Below, in pieces: positions 11,742 to 22,742 of a stretch of DNA of 64,000 nucleotides. A program made the translations under genes and the position numbers. Positions within the stretch are counted from its first letter, which is position 1; each line of letters starts with the position of its first letter. The stretch comes from Pterobdella sp. o SKG-2022 (taxonomy: Eukaryota > Annelida > Clitellata > Hirudinida > Piscicolidae): NCBI GenBank assembly GCA_964035795.1, contig OZ038321.1, positions 27,530,459-27,594,458 on the forward strand. The letters are read 5' to 3'. The notes under the pieces were generated by a model. The model made no database searches, had not been told where the DNA came from, and saw only the letters and a list, made by a program, of their open reading frames with translations.

Positions 11742-14042
11742 ATGCTCTTCGTTCGCTGTTTTATAAATTCATCAATTTTTCGTTTTTTAAAGATGGATTT
11801 AGTTTATTGTGTAGATTGTAATTTTATTGTCACTTTAGTTAACTTTTCTAAAGATCATAAAAGGCATGAAATGAAAATTTTAAATGACTTAAAGGAAGAA
11901 AAAAAAAAAGAAATTCCTTCTTCTTTAATATTAGAATCTATTTTAAAAACGGATGAATATTTAGAAATGATGAAAAAACTCAAATTGGAAGCAGAAATAA
12001 TGAAAGAAACTCTAGCGGATAATTGCATCATTTTGGTAAAAGAAATTCAAAAGCACAGAGATTTGGAGTTTAATCGAATAGATAGCCAAATTATAAATGT
12101 TAAAAATAAGCTTTCTAAAAAAATTGAACAAAAAATAATATTTGAAAATACTAAACAATCTGAAATTATCAAATATTTAGAAAGTGGAATAAACAGTAAT
12201 GATACTAAAAAAATTGAAGATTTGAACAAAATTCTCAATCATAGAACTTTCACAATAAAAGATTTGAATCCAAATTTGAATTTGGAACTGGTTTCTTCCA
12301 ACTCTGCCATAAAGAAGTTTTTTCCTTATGTAAATTCCATCAGTCCATCTCTTTCTGGTAATTTATACTCATTTTTATTTTTTCTTTTGCTTTAAGCACG
12401 TGAAATATTTTTATTTGAGCAAATTCATTTCAAACTTTATTCATATATAGAAACAAATTCATAATCTATTTTATTTACAGCCATAGTCAAAATTAGGGCT
12501 AAATATCCAAAGGTGCTTCAAAGGATACAATAACTGAGGACAACCAGTCACCAATGGCAACACAAGATGGTGTTTTAGAAACAAGTTCAAACCTCTCTGG
12601 TGCTTCTTCACAGGATTTCAGTGATTCTGTTGAACCAGACACTTGTAATTTTCAACTTTTTGTTAGAATTTGTATTTATAATTTAAAAATAAATTCATAA
12701 TGATATTTAACCACAAATAAATTGTTTATGCTTTTAATTATTTTCATAAAAAGAGAAAAATGTAGTCAGAAATTCTATAAACTGATTGGAAGAAAATAAG
12801 TGCTTGAGAAAGAAAAATGGAAATTAGGAGTATGTATACAATCAAAAATTGAGTAAAAATGACCACTCTCAGTATAGCAGACACTAGATTAAAATTTTTG
12901 GCATCTATCTTATTTGTAAGAATTATATTCTTAAAGCAGAAGTAAAATTTATGGTTTTTAAGCACAACCATGGCATAAATCAGGCCATTCTCTGCACAAT
13001 GGCAATATAACTGCATTTGAATTTTGGCATTTATCCATGAAAATGTTGATAGTCATTGATGTTTCATGCGTCAATTTTTATCTTTAATTATATTTACTTG
13101 TTGTTATTTCACTTAAGAATCAATGTCAAGTTTAAACATAATTTCCATGTTTTTTCTAAAGACTATGTTAAATTTTCAATATGTGTTGACGTGAGATTGT
13201 ATTACATTGATTATAAAGGCTCTAAATAAAAAACTTCCATAAATATAAAAAACGTTACATCTTTCTTCACAGATAAATTAGAAGCAAGCTTTTACACACT
13301 GAAACAAAAGGGTCCTTATTTTCTTTATGAAGATTGTTGTTTCTTGTTTGCTTGTTACACATATGCTCGAAAAATAGACATCTACTCTAAATCTCAAAAA
13401 AAAATTTTCAAGACTATACCAACAACTTTCCAACCATGTTGTTTGGTTTCCACTGGAAACAATATATATTGCTTGGATGTCACACAAACTTTTCTATACG
13501 AGATTGATGAAAATCTAAAAGAAACCAAAATAAAGCTCAAAATATATCCTCATTTCATGTATAAAAACCAAAGTGGTGACATCATCTTGGTATCAGGAAA
13601 ACATGTAGTATGTTACAATGTAGCCACCAAAGATTTGCTTCCTGTCAAGGGCACAGCTAACATTGGTAATGTGCATCGTTGGTGGCCTTTAGGAAAGTTT
13701 TCTATTGCTGAGATTTGCAAAAATAAAAAGTTTTTCCTTGTAAAGATGATAGATACTAAAGTCATCAAACAATTTGACTTGCCGACAAGTGGTGCTAATA
13801 GGTTGTTCATAGATTTTGATGGCCATAAGATGGTTTGCGTGTTGAATAAGGACACAAATACTTTGACTCTTTTTGATGATGATCTTAACGTCATTGAAAA
13901 TATTTCGCTGAAACTATATCCTAAAGAAGATATAAAAAACATTTTTTTTGAAGACCATGGTAAAATCATATTGATCCTATACAACAAACAATCAAGTGTT
14001 TGCAGAGCTCTTAAATATTATGATTTTTTTGTACAAGCTTAA
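11742..14042 (+). CDS. TRIM-like protein: half B-box, coiled coil, propeller-like C-terminus
   Basis: Three exons (11742-12357, 12513-12644, 13273-14042) join in consistent phases to give 505 residues. If translation starts at the second Met (11793) the length is 488. Near the N-terminus, Cys23-x2-Cys26 followed by His39-x2-His42 resembles the second half of a B-box zinc finger. No RING domain is visible. Residues about 45-165 are strongly charged with heptad-like spacing (KKLKLEAEIMKETL), suggesting a coiled coil. A Ser/Thr-rich linker (exon 2) leads to about 260 residues of short beta-like repeats (GDIILVSGKHVVCYN, KMVCVLNKDTNTLTLFDDDL), as in NHL or other beta-propeller tails of invertebrate TRIM-like proteins. 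A RING-encoding exon upstream cannot be excluded, because the 11742 ATG directly follows a possible TAG acceptor. Without a RING, ubiquitin-ligase activity is not supported. The gene converges on LLGL. Confidence 0.7.
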
Positions 14043-14624
14043 TTTTGAGTGAAATTCACTGACATTCAAATGAATTGTAAAACATTGAAAATATATATTG
14101 ACTTGAAACTTTTTCAATTTTCTCACGTCATCCGTTTTGATCATTTTTAATATTTCCAAAAGTATTTAAAATTCTCATTATCAATTTGGCACTTAATGAA
14201 ATCATCAATTATGTCTTGGTAAGACCATTTCATCCCAACTGTCCACTATTTATTCATGCATGATAATGTTCTTGTGAATGGTATTGTATCAAACACTAAT
14301 GGCTTGTTGGAAACCGCACAGTTTTTCGTAAGACTATCTCATGTTTTCAACTTTAATTTGTGAGTTAATTCCACAAGAACTTTTCTTTGTTCTGGATTTT
14401 AATATAAGTTTAGTATCATCTAAGGATGCCCTAGTCAGTCTAAAAGTCCTTTAATTAAATTTCCATGTTTAATTAGATACAATATGAATTTTAAGATAAT
14501 ACTATAGAGAAAAAATTATATTTTAAGCCTTTTTATTAGTTTTAGCATGGAGAAAATATATATTGTAATTTTCCTTGATTTGAGTACTGTAAGTTTTCTT
14601 ATTCTATTAATATCACTGAATCGA

Positions 14625-14698
14625 CCCGCATAGCTCAGCTGGTTAGAGAATTACGCTAATTATCTAGTGACCGGGTTCAATCCCGGGCGGGCCAACAA
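14625..14698 (+). repeat. tRNA-like sequence (SINE head or tRNA pseudogene)
   Basis: The sequence has a good A box (TAGCTCAGCTGG) and B box (GGTTCAATCCC). The ends GACCCGC and GCGGGCC can pair with one mismatch. The anticodon arm is poor; the loop position reads CTAATTA, the same heptamer as in the tRNA-like head at 58384. Shared odd features in two otherwise different copies point to a tRNA-derived SINE rather than a working tRNA gene. A hammerhead-like motif lies about 45 bp downstream (see findings). Confidence 0.55.
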
Positions 14699-14775
14699 TT
14701 AAGTACACAAAAAGTAGTGCCCTGGGAAACATCTGTTGAACTGATGAATCCCTAATATGGGGACTGATGGTCGAT

Positions 14776-16001
14776 CTGAAAAATACTAAGCCTAGTGATA
14801 GTAATAGAAACAATTTTACAATTAATGGTAATAGAAAGATAAAAAATTTTAGGCTATACTAAGCCATCGATTTATCTTATTTAAGTTGAACAATGTCAAA
14901 ATATTAAGATATATCCAAGCTATAAACTAAACGAATTAAGTCTTGAAAATTTTCTTTTGTCTATGTAACCATACCGGTCTTTCACTCTACCATTTAATCG
15001 TACTAGGCTATTGATCTAGAGTACCGGTTTGCACATGTTCTGCCATGTCATTTATGAAGAGTATGGCACTACCCACGAGTGGTTTTTATTTTTGAAAATT
15101 TGTATATCATCAAGAAAACTAAGCATTTATTTGTACATTGGGACCAGTGCAAAACATTTAAGTTGATAAAAAAAAACTGATTTTAATTAATTTTCTTGAA
15201 GTTTTTATGATAATTTACCACAAGTGGATAAAAAATAAACCAGACTTTTTCACAAATCGATATAATGCTTTTTTTCACGGTTCTCTATACACACGTGATT
15301 CCGCTACTTTCCTTGTGGAAAACGAGATTTTTTATACTGCTGCTTCTCATTCAGATTTAACTGAAGTAATTAAATTTCAATTTTTCATTTACTTAATTAA
15401 GTACTTTTTAAAATTTATTTTTAAAAATACTAAATAAATACATGATTCACTCAATTGAAAATATTTTTAAGAAAATCGATGGATAAAAATTTTAAGAAAT
15501 GAAATAGTAAACTAAACTGTAAACTCAAGTATAGATACACATTTGCGAAACTGTAGCGCGGTCCTAACAACGCCAAATGTTAACAAAAAAGGTGAGATGA
15601 AATTGCATTGGTCCAAAGATTAAGCGGTATAAAAGGAGTTGGAAATACGAAATCACAGATGTTTTTAAGTTATAGATTGCTGATATGGAAATCCATTAAA
15701 GAAGAAAATAGTTAACTCGATAAAACTAATAATTCGAAAAAACACGATTTTATATTTTTAACAAATAAATCTTATTGAATGTAAAGTTTATGATTTGGGA
15801 AGACCTAAAGATCAAGCCGAGTTGACGAAAATTTTTATGATATATCGGTAGTACAGAACATGAAGCCAGAAGAAAAATTAACAGAATATTAAATGATATT
15901 CAACATGAAACTAGATTCAAATATATATCTGACAAGGGCAATTGTATAAAACAGACAGTTACAAAAGGATACGAGACGCAGCAGAACTTGGAAGCATACA
16001 T
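14776..16001. other. AT-rich spacer between TRIM-like gene and LLGL
   Basis: I see no supported gene in this convergent spacer. The 76-codon frame at 15207-15437 (+) has no recognisable features. The interval probably includes the 3' untranslated region of LLGL, which ends at 16002. Confidence 0.4.
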
Positions 16002-18990
16002 TTAAGGAGTCTGCATCCGGGAGGCAGAGAGGCTGTACGTAGAGACTTCAGAAGAAGAGTTGGCATAAAAGACTGAAGCTTGTTTTGTCAAGGCGCATGT
16101 CACCATTCCCCTGTAGTGGTTTTGAATAGTTTTAAGTTGTGATGGATCATATTTATCAAAGTAATAACTGAAGATGATTTGTATCATTTTGATCTATAAA
16201 AACGGTACTTATTAAAAAAATTGAAAAAGCATAAAGCTGAAAATTTCAACCTATATGAAATTATAAAACAAAAATGTAAATAAAAGGCTATTAATTCTTG
16301 AAAACACTCTAAACTCCCTAAATCGAAGCTTAAATAGATCAACACATTAGAATGATGCTCACAGAATATTATCCTTTCTGATCGTCTGCGCCTTGATCTG
16401 TCTGCGAAGAAACGGGATGCTGAAGACATGGGTCTCTCCCAGGTTCGTCGTCAGCATTAAACACTTCTCGCTATACGCAGAGTCTAAGTTAAGTGATGTT
16501 TGGTTGATTATAGTATTGGTCTAATTAGATTCTACTGCTTTAAAAGTCCACAACGTAGGGTTGAAGTAACCAGTCTAAATCATCAATACAATCGATATTA
16601 TTCTGTATCAATGTTTTTTTCAAAAGCCAAACAATGAAATGAATATAATTTCAGAACACTGGTTAGTATATAAAGATACGAAGCTTTTCATACTTGAAAA
16701 CGTTACTTTGTTAACGAAAAGCTTCGTGTCTTAATAAACTAACCAGTGTTCTGAAATTATATTCATTTTATTGTGGCTTTTTATTAAAATTATTCACCAA
16801 AACGTTTGAAATTAGTTAACCATTATGACTAAGGAGTGTAAATTACTTTAAGGTAGGTGAATTTTTTATTTCATCTTATATAAATTATATCTATCTTTCC
16901 AGAAGCTGCGTAGTTTTAATAATGCATATTAAAAAAGATAAAAAAATTTTATATCGATTTATTACAAGTAAATATCGTCCATAGAGGTAAAAGAAAATGT
17001 CGATACCAGATTTACTGTTGAATCGGCAGATGGCTGTTTTTCTGATCTTGGCTCCCTCGTGGGCTGTCATCTTGTACTTCTCCTTTGCTGAGAGGCTAGG
17101 CAGGCTGAAAACCTGATGGTGATGATGATGATAATAAGAATAAAAACAATAATAATGATAATAAAACAAATAAAAACGATAATAATAATAATAATACTTA
17201 TTTTTATTACTATTGTGAAAAAACTATAATGCTACGAGTATATACGATGAAATTTGTGAATCAAAACGGATGTCTGGCATATATCCATACATACATATAT
17301 ACATACAATAAGAGAAACAGGAAAAAAATTGTTCGAAACAATGGTAAACAGTATTTCTGTGACGACTCAAAAACTAAAAAATATAAATCATTGCGTGGTA
17401 TATAGGATTTATTTGAGGTATAAAAATTTTTGTGAAAGAAACACATTATACATGTTTTGGTGGCAACCATCATGAATGGTTTTGGTATTGAGCTTAAAAA
17501 TAGAACAGTTTCAGTTAAATTTACTTTTTGAGCAAATATGGAGGTTAAATTGTTTTTGATATTCAGTAGGAATCATTATCAGACAACTTGAGGTGGTTAT
17601 GAAGGACAAATTTAATATTAAAATTTATAAGCAATAACTAGGTGCTATTACCGTTTTAACGTTTGTGGTTCTAACTAGCACGATAACATTTTTGATGAGT
17701 TCATTATGGAATGACCCTCAGAAAAATAATGGCTATAAATGTACCTTCCTATCCACCACATATTCTCTCACTTGAAGATGATATTCAACAAAAAGATCTT
17801 TGTTAATATAGGATCAAGACGAAAGATATATAGAAAAGCTTTGTGTAAAAGAAAGTATAAAAATTTTATCGTGTTTCCTAATTCACAGTCAAAACTGTGG
17901 TCTTCTTACTCACCAACCTTCACTTGTTCTTCAGAGCAAATGACGACGTTATGTGTGGTGCTTTCGGACGGTTTCTCAGGCGGTCTTTCGATCACATCGA
18001 TGCTCAGTACAGGAGCGTGGTGCCTTAAATGCACCTCTTTCGCTGGCGGGGTCGTATATGGATATGTTTGCAGAAATAAACCTTGAAATAAATTTTATCG
18101 GAAAATTTTAATATTGTAATAATTTAATAAAAAACAGACTATAAATAAAATATTATGACAAAGCAAATGATGAAAAAAAAGATGACGACGATATAACGCC
18201 CAAACGCAAGCTAGAAACGCACACTAAACAATTACAGCAGCTAGAAACCTAGAGAACTGATGACTTCCTCGTCATTCCTCAAGGAAGGTTCAGGCACTAC
18301 CAGCTGATGGATGTACACCACTCCTGCATTAGTGCCCGCCCAGAAGGTGGCTGTGAGACTGGTGGCTGTGTGAGGATGTGGTGGGTTGGTTGTTTACATA
18401 TGTTCTTCACAATTATAGTTGAATCATTGCAAAGATTTTTGTTGCTTGTGTGGTATATACCATTTATCACGTGTAAAAAGTCAATTTGATAGAAAGATTT
18501 GATAACAAAATACAACTTAAAAGTGTACAGAATTCATCAATGTATAATGTCTTGATGATCCATAAAGGTGAGGTTGGATGAACTTAAAGTTACTAATAAT
18601 ATTGGGAAACTAATTTCTGCACCTCTATGAAATCTCTCCCCGATCAAATAGCATCTTAGACCACCCACCATTAGTATTCAAAATGAAAAAACTATTGTTT
18701 GCATTCCTATGAGATTGAACTTGATAATATTAACATTATTCAAATTTTTATTAAGTTGTCTTCACTCCTATGAAACCTCTAATCGACCGAACACATTCCA
18801 CCATCAAAACGCCCACCATTAATGAGATAGGTTTCTGCAAAATAAAGACTTTTCACCACTGAAGCTGTTACGTCATCAGGCGATCTTGCTTCTACGGCTC
18901 TGTAAATGTTGCATATGATTTACTGCAAAAAACAACGTGCTTCTTATAGACGTCATCCAATCAATTCTCCGGTTTAAGCCCCCCATCATT

Positions 18991-19022
<32 letters not shown>

Positions 19023-22000
19023 CATCATCATCATCATCGTTGCAGGTGGGTTTTCATGCTAGTATGGGTTGAGCAATCCCTCCATCACTGACGTAGTTAA
19101 TACATGCAGCTTCTGAGCCACAAAACCTCATGACTCATAAATTAATCGATTAAGAGATGGATGGAACCAAGGGTGGAACCACCTCTCAATGGGCTTAGGA
19201 GCATCAATGTCGACTGCCGCCTGCATTGTCTTCCTCAATTTCTTCCTGCGAAAAGTTCAAAAGCTGTGAAAATTAATTTCTAGGCAAGTGATATAGTTGA
19301 TCAAAAGGAAAAAGTCAAAATTTATATCCTGTTATCTTTAAATAATGTAAGGCTAAGAAAACAAAAAATATCAATTCAATATTAATGGTAAAACACTCGA
19401 AATTTATCATTGAGACAAGACTACGAGGCACACAAGACCCAAAGGACCAACTCGACACTCTTGCTCCTTCTGCTCCTTAGCCTTCTGAAGGACTCCCTCA
19501 GTGACTTCTTGAATGACTTCCTTCTCGACATCCCCTCGTTTCCTCCTGATAGGTCTGTGAACAATTTTTGTGATTTTTTGCACGTTAGCATCATGTTTTG
19601 TACATAGGAGCATTAAATAGTGCAACCCGATTTGATGAAGAGCTTTAAAATACAAATATTGGAAAGTTAATAAACAGTTTTTTACGATTATTTAAGAAAA
19701 AATTTTCGATTTTCTATGAGAGCAAGGATGGTCATTATGGATATGTAAATATGTATATGTTATAAATGAATAAACTAAAACCTGAGGGTTTTACTGTGCA
19801 TTTGATCTCAACAAGTCGACACTCCTGGTAATCGACCACCGCAAAGCCGTGCTCGGTTCCTACCGCTATCCTGGTGCCATTTTGTCAGAGTTAAATTAGA
19901 AAATGTTTCATTCGGTGGTACTCGAGGCACTTTCAAAATATTGGTACCAAAACACACTGAAGAACGGATGTTAAATACCGGCCCATAAACAGGATCGAAA
20001 CCAGATTATGTGGATACAGACTTTCAACTAACAATTTAGCGACGGTATTATATATCAAATGATTATAACTTATAAAAAATATTCTCGAATGTAATGGCAA
20101 CTATTTATAACGTTATATATATGCATATGAAAATATGTATGCAAAAACATTAAAAATGTGATTCCTGAAGATTTCATTAGAGATTTTGAAATGAAACCAC
20201 TTGAACAGCATAACATTTAAATATAATTGAAATATAAAATTCACAAAAAAATTTACGTTTCCTTGTTCAACAAACAAAATATGTTCAAACAAAATATGTT
20301 CAACAAACAAAATATGTTCAACAAACAAAATATGTTCAACAAACAAGATATGTTCAACAAACAAGATATGTTCAACAAACAAAATATGTTCAACAAACAA
20401 GATATGTTCAAGAAACACAAGACTAACAATCTCCAATTGGAGCAAACAGTGATGGCTGTGAAGGCAGCGGGTGGGTAGGCCTGGGCGATGCATTCCACAT
20501 TGAACAAGCAGCTTTGAGGAGTCTTTTTGGTGCTCATCGCTTCATGCCCCTTCCAGGAATAGTTTCTAGAACGTTCGTCTATGAAACTCATTCGTACAGC
20601 TTTCCTTCGTTTCTTTTTATTCTTATTGTTGTTTTCGTTGTTTGTATCTCCTTTCATACTAGCCACCACCACCTGACCGGCTGCCCCAGCTACCACCAAT
20701 ACCCTGTTTGCAGTACAAAAGTCTATTTTCTTGATCACCAGACGGGGATCGTCGCTGTAAGGATCGTAAGTACCCACCTGTCAGTGAAGTCACATTCAAT
20801 CATCACAAACTATTGAGAAATTATAAATGCTTATTAAATCATATAACTATCTCTCAAATAACTAATATTGAAACGACCCATAAAAGACACAGGCACCTTC
20901 CTAAAAGGAGGCCAGTCAGAGAAGTCTGCATCGTCCTCGCCTGCCTCTGAAGGCAGCTGAAAGAGTCCGCAAGTGTTGAACTGACTGATGTACGTTACTT
21001 CGGAAGGCTTCGTCACTTCCCATACCTTCACCGAGCCATTCTCGTGCCTGACAACAAGTTTTGAATGATAAGGGTCCAACAAGGGTATTAAAGTAGTTTT
21101 CAGTGAACTTTTTAACGCTCAGAAATTATTATAACTGCGAAAAGCACAAATTTAAAACATAATAATTCTACTAAAAACTTTATTTCAATCAACTTATACT
21201 TTTTTTTAATATTTCATATAGAATTAACATTTTTATAAGCTCCCATCACAACCATGGAAACGAACGTAAAACGATGATGATGAAAGATATATGAGAGGTA
21301 GGTACCCAGTGAAGAGAAGCGTGTGTTTGTTGGCGTTGTGAGGTGCTGTTGACCGAGTGAGGTGTCCTTCCAAAGGCCATGCCTGCGAAAGAATTTTTAT
21401 GTATGCAAAAAATATGAACCAATTAATTAAACGCATGAATTGTAATTTGTAAGCAATTACGATTATGAACTCAATGGTGTGAAAGTATGTTACGAAAAAT
21501 TTCTACTAAATTCTCGTGGTTTGTTTTAGTTCGAGTTTTAACATAAGTTGTAGCGCCGTGTGAAACGTACCTACAGTGCTAGTAAAACCAAATTTGGACG
21601 ACTGATGGTCGATGTGCATGCATTTAGTTTTAGTGTGAACTTTAAGATGAAGTTTGTTATAGAAATACATTTTTCCAAATTAATTCATAATTTTAAATGA
21701 AGTTTAAACATGGTGGTATTAATACCAAAATAATTAACTTTTATCAGTAATTAACTTGATAATTAATAATTAAATTCAATTAAAATTAGTATGAAAAATT
21801 TTATTGACATTCAAAAAATCCAAAAATGCGCGAACTTTTTCCGAAAATAATCTTGCTTTTTCTTCATCTTCATTGGTCCTTAGTGCTTCCAACATATCAT
21901 CGTCAACTTCTTCCACAACGTGCAGGCATGTGAAAGCGCTAGAATGCAAGATTGCTAAATAAGGAAGCCTGAAACAAGGCCAGTTTGGGGATGAAAGGTC

Positions 22001-22662
22001 TATGGCTACAAACTCATGTTCGGCTAGAATGAACAAAGCTGGGGAAGCAAACGGTTTTTTGATTTAAATATTGGATATATAAATTATTGAAACAACAATT
22101 TTTTAGTTGAATCTATTATGAAACTAAAAAATAATAAAAACCAGAAAATAGAAAAAAAAATTTAAAAATAACTCTTAAGAGTGTATAAAAAAAATAAAAA
22201 TTATTTTAAAAATAAATGCAAACAAGCAAGCACAAACTATATAATAAAATTTCAACTATATAAGTATACATCCCTGAATAATGCATGAACCTAAATCTAT
22301 CCATTTCTAAAAAACCAATAAATAACCAACAAATTGAACCATCAAACTATAATAAATAAACTCATTTTTGTGAACATCCTTTGATAATACTTCGACCTAC
22401 AAGAAGCTTCGGTGAAATCAATAAATTTTCAAAACAGGGTTTTGACTTCAACATCAAATAACGTATTAACAGCTTTCTAAAATAACCAAGACCCTAGCCA
22501 ACCTAGAGCCTGCGGTTTGTTGATGAGAACAAAGTCAAGAACCTTGGTGGTTACCTCAAACACCACATGCTTTTCTCCCTGCATAACTGTGACGGTGTGT
22601 CTGTCTCCAAAGGTGCTTCGAGGCATTCCCCCACTGAACACCAACATCTCGTCTAATGGAGC

Positions 22663-22742
<80 letters not shown>

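Noticed and set aside
14625..14698. A functional tRNA gene
   Set aside because: The acceptor stem has a mismatch, the anticodon stem is poorly paired, and the odd loop is shared with a SINE head at 58384. A SINE or pseudogene is more likely.
16375..16445. A plus-strand basic open frame (DRLRLDLSAKKRDAEDMG)
   Set aside because: The minus strand reads NLGETHVFSIPFL, a conserved Lgl block, so the plus frame is a shadow.
18600..18850. Two similar CCTATGAAA...CACCCACCATTA blocks as a tandem duplication
   Set aside because: The resemblance is short and patchy, and part of the second block is a real LLGL exon (18899-18817), so a duplication is not supported.
18984..19038. CRISPR-like array among the many tandem repeats
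   Set aside because: All repeated tracts here are simple microsatellites or minisatellites without unique spacers, and the genome is eukaryotic.
20253..20777. A 174-codon open frame with many repeats of a Leu/Asn/Ile/Phe/Cys motif
   Set aside because: Its first two thirds are a real LLGL exon (20777-20428). The repetitive end is read-through into the 18-bp minisatellite and is not protein.
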